64,000 nt of DNA from Mycolicibacter algericus DSM 45454 (GCF_002086455.1 NZ_MVHC01000005.1:32001-96000); one strand, 5' to 3'; shown: positions 50,147 to 59,792, counted from the first letter of the stretch. The notes: generated by a model from the letters alone, not told the origin. Made by a program: numbers and translations.

Positions 50147-50179
50147 GGCCCCCTTTTCCCGCGTGGAAAGGGGGTTTTT
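50147..50179 (+). terminator. tuf terminator inside a larger palindrome
   Basis: CCCCCTTTTCC and GGAAAGGGGG (about 50149-50174) form the core stem, followed by TTTTTG. Outside it, GCGAGCAG (50132-50139) and CTGCTCGC (50208-50215) can pair, and a second hairpin (CCTCCCGC/GCGGGGG) lies between, so the whole 84-bp region is a compound palindrome. Confidence 0.88.
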
Positions 50180-50247
50180 GCTGGGGGCACCTCCCGCTTG
50201 CGGGGGACTGCTCGCCGTGGTGGCCGGCCGGCGCTACTGTGACGCTC

Positions 50248-51042
50248 ATGTTGTGGCGCTATGTGAAGGCGCAGGCCGCGGTGCTGTTGTGCGGGGGACT
50301 GGTGGGCCCGATCTTCCTCGCGGTCTTTTTCGCGACCGGACGACAGGCCGATCTGAAGTGGATGTTCTACACCGGGTTGCTGGTCAGCTTCGCCGACGTG
50401 CTCGTCGCACTGGCGCTGACCTCCTACGGCGCGAAGTCGGGCGCCACGAGCCATTTCCTGGAGCAGCACGGTGTGCTCGCCCTGGCGCAGGTGACCGGCG
50501 TGCACGAGACCGGGACGCGGATCAACGAGCAACCGCTGGTCAAACTCGACCTGCACATCGAGGGGCCCGGGCTGAGCCCGTTCGACGCCCAGGACCGGGT
50601 GCTGGCGTCGGTGACGCGGCTGCCCATGATCTCCAGCCGCACACTGGCGGTGCTTGTCGACCCGGCCACCCGCGACTACCGAATCGACTGGCAGCGCAGC
50701 GCGTTGCTCTCCGGTGCGGTCCCGGCCCGATTCACCGTGGCCGAGGACGACACGACCTACGACCTCACCGGTCAGGCCGGGCCGCTGATGGAGATCCTGC
50801 AGCTCCTGCGTGCCAACGGCGTCGAGGCCCGGGGTATGACCGACATCCGGTCGAACCCGGTGCTGCGTCAACAGGTGTCGGCCGTGGTCAGGCGGGCCGC
50901 TGCGCAGCGGTCGGGGCCGGCCGCCCCGGAGCAGCGGTCAGCGTCCGAACGGCTACTGGAACTGGACGCGCTGCGGCGCACGGGCGCGGTGACCGACGAC
51001 GAATACGCACAGAAGCGCCGACAGATCATCGCCGAACTGTGA
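50248..51042 (+). CDS. Membrane protein with C-terminal SHOCT domain
   Basis: A 264-residue protein resembling Rv0686. Two N-terminal transmembrane helices (AAVLLCGGLVGPIFLAVFF and WMFYTGLLVSFADVLVALAL) precede a soluble beta domain that looks repeated in part. It ends with a SHOCT motif (RLLELDALRRTGAVTDDEYA, QKRRQIIAEL), a short helical module found at ends of many bacterial proteins. The ATG at 50248 lies 7 bp behind TACTGT, a possible -10, so the mRNA may be leaderless; a GTG at 50239 is the alternative. Function unknown. Confidence 0.78.
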   Translation: MLWRYVKAQAAVLLCGGLVGPIFLAVFFATGRQADLKWMFYTGLLVSFADVLVALALTSYGAKSGATSHFLEQHGVLALAQVTGVHETGTRINEQPLVKLDLHIEGPGLSPFDAQDRVLASVTRLPMISSRTLAVLVDPATRDYRIDWQRSALLSGAVPARFTVAEDDTTYDLTGQAGPLMEILQLLRANGVEARGMTDIRSNPVLRQQVSAVVRRAAAQRSGPAAPEQRSASERLLELDALRRTGAVTDDEYAQKRRQIIAEL

Positions 51043-51915
<873 letters not shown>

Positions 51916-51949
51916 GCGCTCTGCTGGGACCACAACTAGGGGGATCGAC

Positions 51950-53128
51950 GTGCCCGAACACGGGATCGTCATCGTCGGCGGCGGCCTGGCCGCCGTGCGT
52001 ACCGCCGAGGAGCTCCGACGCGAGGAGTACACCGGGCCGATCACGATCGTCTCCGATGAGACCCGATTGCCGTATGACCGGCCGCCGCTGACCAAGGAGG
52101 TGCTGCGCGGCGAACGCGAGGACACCACCTTGGAGCCGGCGGAGTTCTACGCCGGCCACGACATCGACCTGCGGCTGGGCTGCGGCGCACGCAGCGTCGA
52201 CACCGCGAACCAGACGGTGACGCTGGCCGATGGCACCGTGCTGAGCTACGACCAGCTCGTCATCGCCACCGGACTGGTGCCGCGCCGCATCGCGAGCTTC
52301 CGCGACCTGGACGGCATCCGGGTGGTCCGCTCCTTCGAAGACAGCCTGGCGCTGCGCGGCGACGCGGCCGCTGCCCGGCGCGCGGTGGTGATCGGCGCGG
52401 GATTCATCGGCTGCGAGGCGGCGGCGAGCCTGCGCAAGCTGGGAGTCGACGTGGTGCTCGTCGAGCCGCAACCCTCCCCGCTGGCCACGGTGCTCGGTGA
52501 GCAGATCGGCGAACTGGTGGCGCGGCTGCACCGGGCCAACGGCGTCGACGTCCGCAGCGGTATCGGCGTTGCCGAGGTTCGCGGCGACGGGCGGGTCGAG
52601 ACCGTCGTGCTCGCCGACGGCACCGAACTGCCGGCCGACCTGGTGGTGCTCGGTGTCGGCTCGCTTCCGGCGACCGGGTGGCTGGACGGCTGTGGTGTCG
52701 ACGTCGAAAACGGGGTGCTGTGCGACCGGACCGGGCGCACCAGCGCGCCCAACGTGTGGGCCGTGGGCGACGTCGCGTTCTGGCGGGGCCGCGACGGGCA
52801 TGAGGTGCGGGTGGAGCACTGGAGCAACGTCGTCACCCAGGTGCGGGTGATGGTGCCGACGATGCTGGGCCGCGAGTCGCTGCACGACGTGACGGTGCCG
52901 CCGTACTTCTGGAGCGACCAGTACGACGTCAAGATCCAGTGTCTGGGCGAACCGGCGGCCACCGACACCGTGCACCTGGTCGAGGACGACGGCCACAAGT
53001 TCCTGGCCTACTACGAGCGCGACGGCGCGGTCTCGGGTGTCGTCGGGGCCGGCCGACCGGGCAAGGTGATGGGAGCGCGGGCCAAGATCGCCGCCGGTGC
53101 CCCGATCGCCGAGCTGCTCAACTCCTGA
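51950..53128 (+). CDS. FAD-dependent ferredoxin reductase
   Basis: A 392-residue FAD/NAD(P)H reductase resembling Rv0688. The FAD motif is IVGGGLAAVRTAEELR, the NAD(P)H motif is VVIGAGFIGCEAAASLRKLG, and VWAVGDVAFW is the second FAD contact. The C-terminal domain (HWSNVVTQVRVMVPTMLG) is of the rubredoxin/ferredoxin reductase type that feeds monooxygenases and P450s. The GTG at 51950 lies 34 bp after the SDR stop. It probably shares the SDR transcript and thus the KstR-like control. Confidence 0.88.
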   Translation: MPEHGIVIVGGGLAAVRTAEELRREEYTGPITIVSDETRLPYDRPPLTKEVLRGEREDTTLEPAEFYAGHDIDLRLGCGARSVDTANQTVTLADGTVLSYDQLVIATGLVPRRIASFRDLDGIRVVRSFEDSLALRGDAAAARRAVVIGAGFIGCEAAASLRKLGVDVVLVEPQPSPLATVLGEQIGELVARLHRANGVDVRSGIGVAEVRGDGRVETVVLADGTELPADLVVLGVGSLPATGWLDGCGVDVENGVLCDRTGRTSAPNVWAVGDVAFWRGRDGHEVRVEHWSNVVTQVRVMVPTMLGRESLHDVTVPPYFWSDQYDVKIQCLGEPAATDTVHLVEDDGHKFLAYYERDGAVSGVVGAGRPGKVMGARAKIAAGAPIAELLNS

Positions 53129-53177
53129 CCGCAGCAGCAGTCCCCGCGCAATCGCGGGCAGCCCTTCCGTTTTCCGC

Positions 53178-53203
53178 GGAGAACGGTATTCTCCATTTGG
53201 AGA
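53178..53203 (+). promoter_or_regulatory. Overlapping palindromes upstream of the kinase-SDR-dehydrogenase operon
   Basis: GGAGAA-CGGTA-TTCTCC (53178-53194) is a 6-bp inverted repeat, and TCTCC-ATTT-GGAGA (53190-53203) overlaps it. They lie 17-42 bp before the kinase start, and the TetR protein encoded in the operon is the likely ligand. Confidence 0.65.
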
Positions 53204-53219
53204 TTGAAAGGTGCGGCCG

Positions 53220-54260
53220 ATGGATGCTGGACAAGGAACCCTGCTCGACGCGGTGGCGCTGGGCCGCTGGCTCGACGCCAACGGTGCCCCCGGAGATGGC
53301 GAGACCCCGACGCTGGAACCGCTGACCGGCGGCTCGCAGAACACCCTCTACCGGCTGCGACGGGCCGATGCCACGATGGTGCTGCGGATGCCGGGGGCGC
53401 GGGCCGACACCGCCCGCATCGACGGTCTGCGGCGCGAGATCCGGCTGGTGCGCGCGCTGGCGGGCACCGATGTGCCGCACGCGCAGCTGATCGCCGCCGA
53501 CGAGGTCGGTGAGTTGCTCGGCCTGCCGTTCTACGTGATGGCAGAGGTCGACGGCTGGAACTCGACCGGCAACGCCTGGCCGGCACCGTTCGATGAGGAC
53601 CTGAGCGCCCGCCGCGGCCTGGCCTTCGAGCTGGTCGAGGGCGCCGCCAAGCTCGGCCGGGTCGACTGGCGGGCCCGCGGCCTGGAAGGCTTCGGACGCC
53701 CCGACGGATTCCACGAACGCCAGGTCGACCGCTGGCTGGCGTTCCTGGACAGCTACCGGGTGCGCGAGCTGCCGGGCTTGGACGACGCCTCGGACTGGTT
53801 GCGGCGCAACCGCCCCGACCACTACACCCCGGGCATCATGCACGGCGACTACCAGTTCGCCAACGTGATGTACGCGCACGGCGCCCCGGCGAAACTGGTC
53901 GCGATCATCGACTGGGAGATGACCACCATCGGCGACCCGCTGCTGGACCTGGCCTGGGCGCTGCTCGGCTATGACGGCGAGAATCCGCGCACCCAAGGCT
54001 ATTACGCCGACCTGGCCGGCATGCCGACCCGCAGTGAACTGCTCGAGCATTACGAGAAGATCAGCGGACTGTCCACGGAGCACATCGACTACTACCTGGT
54101 GCTGGCCAACTGGAAACTCGGGATCGTGCTGGAGAAGACCTACGCCGCCTCGGTCACCGGCGACCGGGTCGACCCGCAGGTCGCCGCCGCGATGGGCCCG
54201 ATGATCCCGCAGTTGATCGCCACCGCGGCCGAACTGGCCCGCTCGTCCACGGGAGCCTGA
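53220..54260 (+). CDS. APH-type kinase, ACAD10/11 kinase-like
   Basis: A 346-residue protein of the aminoglycoside-phosphotransferase fold. The nucleotide site begins at GGSQNTLYRLRR; the catalytic loop is HGDYQFANVM (His208, Asp210) and the metal Asp231 is in IIDWEMTTIGDPLLDLAW. These match the kinase part of ACAD10/ACAD11 and bacterial LvaA-like proteins, which phosphorylate 4-hydroxyacyl-CoAs, better than drug-resistance APHs. The ATG at 53220 follows AAAGG; GTG at 53211 is too close to it. It overlaps no gene but is 1 bp from the SDR start, so the genes are cotranscribed. Confidence 0.83.
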   Translation: MDAGQGTLLDAVALGRWLDANGAPGDGETPTLEPLTGGSQNTLYRLRRADATMVLRMPGARADTARIDGLRREIRLVRALAGTDVPHAQLIAADEVGELLGLPFYVMAEVDGWNSTGNAWPAPFDEDLSARRGLAFELVEGAAKLGRVDWRARGLEGFGRPDGFHERQVDRWLAFLDSYRVRELPGLDDASDWLRRNRPDHYTPGIMHGDYQFANVMYAHGAPAKLVAIIDWEMTTIGDPLLDLAWALLGYDGENPRTQGYYADLAGMPTRSELLEHYEKISGLSTEHIDYYLVLANWKLGIVLEKTYAASVTGDRVDPQVAAAMGPMIPQLIATAAELARSSTGA

Positions 54261-54261
54261 C

Positions 54262-55020
54262 ATGGGATATGCCGACGGAGTGTTCGACCTGACCGACCGG
54301 GTGGTGCTGGTCACCGGTGGCAGCCGCGGTCTGGGCCGCGAGATGGCGCTGGCCGCCGCCCACTGCGGCGCGGACGTGGTGATCGCCAGCCGCAAACTCG
54401 ACGCGTGCCAGGCCACCGCCGCCGAGATCGAGGCTGCGACGGGGCGCGCCGCCATGCCGTACGCGGTGCACGTCGGGCGCTGGGATCAGCTCGACGGCTT
54501 GGTCGACGCGGCCTATGAGCGGTTCGGCCGGGTCGACGTGCTGGTCAACAATGCCGGCATGTCGCCGGTGTACGACAAGCAGACCGACGTCACCGAGAAG
54601 ATGTTCGACGCGGTGGTCAACCTCAACCTCAAGGGGCCGTTCCGGCTCTCGGCCCTGGTCGGTGAACGCATGGTGGCCGCCGGCCGGGGCTCGATCATCA
54701 ACGTCAGCACCCACGGCTCGCTGCGCCCGCATCCGTCGTTCATCCCCTACGCCGCATCCAAAGCCGGACTCAACGCCATGACCGAAGCGCTGGCCCAGGC
54801 GTACGGGCCGGCCGTGCGGGTCAACACCTTGATGCCGGGGCCGTTCCTGACCGACATCTCCAAGGCGTGGAACTTCGGCGAGGCTAACCCGTTCGGTCAC
54901 TTCGCCCTGCAACGTGCCGGCCAGCCTAACGAGATCGTCGGCGCAGCACTGTTTTTGATGTCGGATGCATCCAGCTACACCACTGCCTCGATACTGCGGG
55001 CCGACGGCGGCCCGCCCTGA
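54262..55020 (+). CDS. SDR-family oxidoreductase
   Basis: A 252-residue short-chain dehydrogenase. The NAD(P) motif is VTGGSRGLGREMA, structural NNAGMS and catalytic Ser/Tyr in NVSTHGS ... YAASKAG are all present. The C-terminus GASSYTTASILRADGGPP-like end (SSYTTASILRADGG) is the standard tetramer tail. It sits between the APH-type kinase and the acyl-CoA dehydrogenase, so it probably interconverts a hydroxyacyl and ketoacyl intermediate of the same route. Substrate unknown. Confidence 0.85.
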   Translation: MGYADGVFDLTDRVVLVTGGSRGLGREMALAAAHCGADVVIASRKLDACQATAAEIEAATGRAAMPYAVHVGRWDQLDGLVDAAYERFGRVDVLVNNAGMSPVYDKQTDVTEKMFDAVVNLNLKGPFRLSALVGERMVAAGRGSIINVSTHGSLRPHPSFIPYAASKAGLNAMTEALAQAYGPAVRVNTLMPGPFLTDISKAWNFGEANPFGHFALQRAGQPNEIVGAALFLMSDASSYTTASILRADGGPP

Positions 55021-55042
55021 TCGAGCGACGAAAGGAGCGGAC

Positions 55043-56341
55043 ATGGCGTGGGATTTCTCCACCGAACCGGAGTTCGAGGCGAAACTCGACTGGATCCGGG
55101 AGTTCGTGCGCGACGAGGTCGAACCACTTGAGGTGCTGTTCCCGGGCTGCGAATATCTGCCGCTGAACGACGAACGGCGCCGCATCGTCGACCCACTCAA
55201 AGACCGGGTGCGCGAGCAGGGACTGTGGGCCCCGCACCTGGGTCCCGAACTCGGCGGGCAGGGCTTCGGCGCGGTCAAACTGACCCTGATCAACGAGATC
55301 CTGGGCCGGTCGAGCTGGGCGCCGATCGTGTTCGGCACCCAGGCCCCCGACACCGGCAACGCCGAGATCCTGGCCCGGTTCGGCACCGCCGACCAAAAGG
55401 ACGAGTATCTGGCCGGGTTGCTGTCCGGCGAGATCTTCTCCTGCTTCTCGATGACCGAACCGCAGGGCGGCGCCGACCCGCGGGTGTTCACCACCAAGGC
55501 GGTGCGCGACGGCGACGAGTGGGTGATCACCGGCCGAAAGTACTTCTCCTCCAACGCCTCGGTGGCATCGTTCTTCATCGTGGTCGCCATCACCGACCCG
55601 GACGTGCCGGTGCACCGCGGCGCGTCGACGTTCCTGATCCCGGCCGGCACGCCGGGGCTGGTCGTCGAGGCCACCCACCACCTGGTGGGTTCACATCCGC
55701 ATGAGGCCGGGCATTCGCTGGTGCGTTACGACGACGTGCGGGTGCCGGCCGAGGCGATCCTCGGCGAGCCGGGCCAAGGGTTCCTGATTCTGCAGAACCG
55801 GCTGGCCGGCGGGCGGCTGCATCACGCCATGCGCTCGATCGGGGTGGCGCAACGCGCCATCGACATGATGGCCCGCCGCGCCAAGAGCCGCTTCACCCAG
55901 GGCAGTTCACTGGCCGACAAGCAGCTGGTGCAGGAATTCATCGCCGACTCCTACGCCGAGCTGGTGCCCTTCCGGTTGACGGTGCTGCACGCCGCCTGGC
56001 TGATCGACACCGCCGGCGAGCATGCCGCCCGCGCCGAGATCGGGGTGTGCAAGATCCTGGCGTCGCAGGTACTGAAGTCGATCGGGTTGCGCGCCATCCA
56101 GGTTCACGGCGCGATGGGGCTGACCGAGCAGCTCCCACTGGTGAACGTGCTGCTGGGCGGGGTGGCACTCGGGCTGGCCGACGGGCCCACCGAGGCGCAC
56201 AAGGTCAACCTGGCGCGGCTACTGCTCAAAGGCTATGAGGCCGAGGACCCGGAGTGGCCCAGCGAATTCCTGGACAACCGCATCGAGGCCGCCCGCGCCA
56301 AGTACGGCCACCTGGTCGACCGGGTCCCCGCGCTGCCATGA
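55043..56341 (+). CDS. Acyl-CoA dehydrogenase of the ACAD10/ACAD11 type
   Basis: A 432-residue FAD enzyme. The stretch APDTGNAEILARFG, CFSMTEPQGGADP, GRKYFSSNAS, GRLHHAMRSIGVAQRAIDMM and ADGPTEAHKVNLARLL closely follows, from memory, the dehydrogenase part of animal ACAD10/ACAD11. Those enzymes, acting after a kinase domain, remove phosphate from 4-phosphoacyl-CoAs. With the kinase two genes upstream this gives a split version of the fused protein. The ATG at 55043 follows AAAGGAG. Its stop overlaps the TetR start. Confidence 0.87.
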   Translation: MAWDFSTEPEFEAKLDWIREFVRDEVEPLEVLFPGCEYLPLNDERRRIVDPLKDRVREQGLWAPHLGPELGGQGFGAVKLTLINEILGRSSWAPIVFGTQAPDTGNAEILARFGTADQKDEYLAGLLSGEIFSCFSMTEPQGGADPRVFTTKAVRDGDEWVITGRKYFSSNASVASFFIVVAITDPDVPVHRGASTFLIPAGTPGLVVEATHHLVGSHPHEAGHSLVRYDDVRVPAEAILGEPGQGFLILQNRLAGGRLHHAMRSIGVAQRAIDMMARRAKSRFTQGSSLADKQLVQEFIADSYAELVPFRLTVLHAAWLIDTAGEHAARAEIGVCKILASQVLKSIGLRAIQVHGAMGLTEQLPLVNVLLGGVALGLADGPTEAHKVNLARLLLKGYEAEDPEWPSEFLDNRIEAARAKYGHLVDRVPALP

Positions 56342-56937
56342 CCACACGTGTCGATGCCGCGGTGCACCGCGCGCTCGACCTGCGCGAGCAGCAGGCGACC
56401 GCCGAGGTGGAACGCATCCTGGCGGCCGCGGTGACGGTGCTGGCGCGGGTGGCGCCCGAAGAGCCGCGGGTGTCGGACATCGTCGCCGAGGCCGGATCGT
56501 CGAACAAGGCGTTCTACCGCTACTTCACCGGCAAGGACGAACTCTTTCAGGCGGTGATGGAGCGCGGCGTCGCGATCGTCGTCTCCTATCTGGAGCACCA
56601 ATTGGCCAAGGAGGCCACGCCGGCCGGCAAGGTGGCCGCCTGGATCCGCGGTACGGTGGCGCAGGTGTCGGACCCGCATCTGCTGAGCCTGAGCCGTGCC
56701 GCCAGCACCCAATTGTCGGCCACCGGGGTCTCCGATGATGAGATCCTGGCGCCGCTGCGCGATCTGCTCACCGAACCGGTGGCGGCACTTGGGGGTCGCG
56801 ATCCGAGCCGGGACGCGGATATCGTTTTCACCTGCACACTGGCCGCCATGCGCCGCTACCTGGGCGGCGCCGCCCAGGCCAAGCGGGCCGATGTCGACCA
56901 TCTGGTGGCGTTCTGTCTACGTGGACTGGGAGTTTGA
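56338..56937 (+). CDS. TetR-family regulator of the acyl-CoA cluster
   Basis: A 199-residue TetR regulator. The HTH is EVERILAAAVTVLARVAPEEPR, then VSDIVAEAGSSNKAFYRYFTGKDELF. The gene overlaps the dehydrogenase by 4 bp (ATGA) and the oxidoreductase by 3 bp (TGATG), so it is read with its likely targets and can give feedback. Probable binding sites are the palindromes before the kinase gene. The ligand is likely an acyl-CoA or its free acid. Confidence 0.85.
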   Translation: MTTRVDAAVHRALDLREQQATAEVERILAAAVTVLARVAPEEPRVSDIVAEAGSSNKAFYRYFTGKDELFQAVMERGVAIVVSYLEHQLAKEATPAGKVAAWIRGTVAQVSDPHLLSLSRAASTQLSATGVSDDEILAPLRDLLTEPVAALGGRDPSRDADIVFTCTLAAMRRYLGGAAQAKRADVDHLVAFCLRGLGV

Positions 56938-57905
56938 TGCGCGCGATCGTTTGCCAGCAGTACGGCCCGCCGGAAGACCTGGTGCTCCAAGAGCTTCCGG
57001 ACCCCATACCCGGACCCGGCACGATGGTGGTGCGGGTGCGGGCCGCGGCGGTCAACTTCCCCGACGTGCTGCTGATCGACGGCAAGTATCAGCTGAAGAT
57101 CCCGACGCCGTTCACACCCGGCAGCGAACTGGCCGGCGACGTGATCGCGGCCGGCGACGGCGTGCCGTTCGGTCCCGGCGACCGGGTGGTCGGCACCTCG
57201 TTCGTGGGTGCTTTCGCCGAGCAGGCGTTGCTTCCGGCGGCGTCGGTGACCGCGATCCCCGACGGCATCGACTACGCCGCCGCGGCCGGATTCGGCGTCA
57301 CGTACCGCACCGCGTATCACGCGCTGCGTTCGATCGCCCAAGTGTCGCAAGGGGATTGGGTGGTGGTGCTCGGCGCGGCCGGCGGTGTCGGGCTGGCCGC
57401 GGTCGAGCTGGGAGTGGCGCTGGGCGCGCGGGTGCTGGCCGCCGCGTCCAGCCCGGAGAAGCTCGCGGTGTGCACCGAACGCGGTGCCGAAGCCGTGATC
57501 GACTACGACCGGGAGGACCTCAAGGCCCGCATCCGTGAGATCACCGGCGACGGCGCGCAGGCGGTGCTCGACCCGGTCGGCGGGCGCTATGCCGAACCGG
57601 CGTTGCGCAGCCTGGCCCGCGGCGGCCGCTTCGTCACGCTCGGTTACGCCGCCGGGTCCATCCCGGCGATCCCGCTGAACCTGGTGATGCTCAAGGGCAT
57701 CACCGTGCAGGGCATGGAGATCCGGACCTTCGCCGACGACCACCCGGACGACAACGAGCGCGACCTGGCCGAGCTCGCCGAGCTGTTCGCCGGCGGCCGG
57801 GTGAGCCCCTACATCGGGGCCCGTTTTCCGTTGGCCGAGACCGCGGCGGCGCTGCGCTACGTGGCCGACCGCAAGGCGATCGGCAAGGTCATCATCGACG
57901 TCTGA
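56937..57905 (+). CDS. NADPH:quinone oxidoreductase (MDR family, zinc-free)
   Basis: A 322-residue medium-chain reductase. The substrate domain opens with RAIVCQQYGPPEDLVLQELP, and the NADPH motif is VVVLGAAGGVGLAAVELGVAL. The zinc-binding cysteines of alcohol dehydrogenases are absent, as in quinone or enoyl reductases. It closes the plus-strand operon and may reduce an enone or enoyl intermediate. Its 3' end overlaps the lipocalin gene tail-to-tail by 14 bp. Confidence 0.85.
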   Translation: MRAIVCQQYGPPEDLVLQELPDPIPGPGTMVVRVRAAAVNFPDVLLIDGKYQLKIPTPFTPGSELAGDVIAAGDGVPFGPGDRVVGTSFVGAFAEQALLPAASVTAIPDGIDYAAAAGFGVTYRTAYHALRSIAQVSQGDWVVVLGAAGGVGLAAVELGVALGARVLAAASSPEKLAVCTERGAEAVIDYDREDLKARIREITGDGAQAVLDPVGGRYAEPALRSLARGGRFVTLGYAAGSIPAIPLNLVMLKGITVQGMEIRTFADDHPDDNERDLAELAELFAGGRVSPYIGARFPLAETAAALRYVADRKAIGKVIIDV

Positions 57906-58281
57906 CCCACACCAGCGTGTTGTGGCTGGCCACACCGTCGTTGGTGGTGGTCGCCGACAGGGTCAGCCGGTCGCCGTCCACGCCGGCCTGACGCAACTGC
58001 GGCTGTGCGAGCAACTCCGGCAGCGTCGACATGCTCACCAGATGGTGCACGGTCGCGGTGTCCTCGTCGACCCGGAACCGGCCGCCGTAGGCGATGTACT
58101 GGTGCAGCGCCGCATCGGCGCCCGAAGCGAGCTGCGCGGACATATAACCGTCGCCGGTGTAGAGGATCAGGCCACGCGGCGCCGAGCCCATCGGGTACGA
58201 CACCGCCCCGGTGTCCACATCGCGGGATTCCATCGACGACAACTCCCAGCCGCCCAGGATCGCATCGCGCAAGGTGCCCAT
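57892..58281 (-). CDS. Lipocalin-like domain protein
   Basis: A 129-residue protein with the lipocalin-like pattern LRDAILGGWELSSMES, then GLILYTGDGYMSAQLA and YGGRFRVDEDTATVHHLV. Relatives are found next to fungal and bacterial secondary-metabolism and lipid genes and probably bind a small hydrophobic molecule. The ATG at 58281 overlaps the carboxyltransferase stop as TGATG, so the two are coupled. No enzymatic residues can be named. Confidence 0.75.
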   Translation of the reverse strand: MGTLRDAILGGWELSSMESRDVDTGAVSYPMGSAPRGLILYTGDGYMSAQLASGADAALHQYIAYGGRFRVDEDTATVHHLVSMSTLPELLAQPQLRQAGVDGDRLTLSATTTNDGVASHNTLVWVRRR

Positions 58282-59792
58282 CACGGCATGATGACGGTTC
58301 GGGTCACCGGCTCGGCGGCGGCCTGCCGGCTGCAAAGACCGCGCCGCAGCGCACTCAACAGCGCATCGCGGGTTTCCCGCGGATCGATGAGCTCGTCGAA
58401 GCCGAGTTGTTTGGCGGAGTGATAGGACGCCTGCAGCTCGGTGTCGCGTAGCTTGGCTGCCAGATCCTCGCCGGCGTGCGTGGCCGAGCTGAGTGCGGCC
58501 GCACTCATCGCCCCCATGGTCGCCCCGGGATAGGCGAATGTCGCGACCTGCGAGTCGAATCCGAGCAGCGACATCACCATGGAACCGAAGCCGTAGGCCT
58601 TGCGCAGCGTCAGATGCAGCTTCAGCGTGGTGGCCGCGGTCTGGGCGGCGAACATCCGCGCGCCGGCGCGCAGCACACCGCTGCGTTCTGAACGGCTGCC
58701 GGGCAGCATGCCGGGGTTGTCCGCCAGGAACACGATCGGCAGGTGGAACGAATCGGCCACGGTGATGAAGTGCGCGGCCTTGTCCGCGGCGTCGGCGTCG
58801 ATCGACCCCGCCAGCACCTTCGGCTGGTTGGCGACCACCGCAACCGGATGGCCACCCAGGTGGGCCAGTGCGCAGATGATCGCCTGCCCGAACCGCGGCT
58901 GTACCTCGAACCAGTCGGGTGTGTCGAAGATGACGTCAAGCACCGCGCGCATGTCGTAGACGCGGCGGTTGTCGCGCGAGACGATGTCGAGCAGCTCCGG
59001 GGTGGGCCGGGCATGCCCGGCCGCCTCGTCGGGCAGCGGTGCCGGGTATGACCAGGCGCTCGACGGGAAGTAGGACAGGTATCGGCGGATGTCGTCGAGC
59101 ACCGCCGCGTCGTCGTCGGCGAAATTGTGGATGACACCACTGGTCAGGGCGACGTCGGGGCCACCCAGTTCCTCCTTCGAGATTTCTTCGCCCGTCGACT
59201 CTTTGACCACCGGGGGGCCGGCGGTGAAGATCGCGCCGTGTGGGCTCATGATCCGGAAGTCACAGACCGGGCCGACCAGGGCGCCGTGCCCGGCCGACGG
59301 GCCCAGCACCGCGGCGACGGTCGGCACCTTGCCCGAGCACTGCGCCTGGGCCAGCAGGTCGGTCGGGGTACGCCCGTAATGCTCGCCGGTGGGGCGGAAT
59401 CCGGCGCCCTCCAGCAGCATCACCAATGGGATCTTGTCGCGCAGCGCCAACTCGGCGATGCGGTAGCGCTTGGCGTTGCCACCGGGTCCGATGCTGCCCG
59501 CCAGCGTGGTGAAATCCTCCGCGCCCACCATCACCGGGGAGCCGTTGATCTCCCCGGACCCGACCACGATGCCGTCGGCGGCGATCTCGCCGCCCACCAT
59601 GGTGCCCAGTTCGCGGAACGTTCCCGGATCGAGCAGGCGCCCGATCCGGGCGCGCGCGTCGAGCTTGCCCTTGCCGCGGTGCTTGGCCACCCGTTCGGAG
59701 CCGCCCATGGCGTGCGTGTGCTGACGTCGACGGTCCAGATCCTCCAGCGTCTCCTGCCAGCCCTGGGCGTTCGTCATCTGCGAAGTCTCCAT
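58281..59792 (-). CDS. Acyl-CoA carboxylase carboxyltransferase subunit (AccD-like)
   Basis: A 503-residue crotonase-superfamily carboxyltransferase. The N-terminal acyl-CoA half shows GKLDARARIGRLLDPGTF and LEGAGFRPTGEHYGRTPTDL; the C-terminal biotin half shows ADNPGMLPGSRSERSGVLRAGARM and KAYGFGSMVMSLLGFD, YPGATMGAMS. It would move CO2 from biotin to an acyl-CoA. No biotin carrier or biotin carboxylase gene is adjacent, so it must borrow an AccA-type subunit from elsewhere. M6 (59777) is an alternative start. It is divergent from the second kinase gene. Confidence 0.85.
   Translation of the reverse strand: METSQMTNAQGWQETLEDLDRRRQHTHAMGGSERVAKHRGKGKLDARARIGRLLDPGTFRELGTMVGGEIAADGIVVGSGEINGSPVMVGAEDFTTLAGSIGPGGNAKRYRIAELALRDKIPLVMLLEGAGFRPTGEHYGRTPTDLLAQAQCSGKVPTVAAVLGPSAGHGALVGPVCDFRIMSPHGAIFTAGPPVVKESTGEEISKEELGGPDVALTSGVIHNFADDDAAVLDDIRRYLSYFPSSAWSYPAPLPDEAAGHARPTPELLDIVSRDNRRVYDMRAVLDVIFDTPDWFEVQPRFGQAIICALAHLGGHPVAVVANQPKVLAGSIDADAADKAAHFITVADSFHLPIVFLADNPGMLPGSRSERSGVLRAGARMFAAQTAATTLKLHLTLRKAYGFGSMVMSLLGFDSQVATFAYPGATMGAMSAAALSSATHAGEDLAAKLRDTELQASYHSAKQLGFDELIDPRETRDALLSALRRGLCSRQAAAEPVTRTVIMP

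Noticed and set aside
48484..50871. A 795-codon minus-strand frame over fusA, tuf and the SHOCT gene
   Set aside because: Antisense shadow of translation factor genes.
53220..54260. APH-type kinase as an aminoglycoside resistance gene
   Set aside because: Its sequence is closer to the acyl-CoA-linked kinases, and it is embedded in an acyl-CoA operon.
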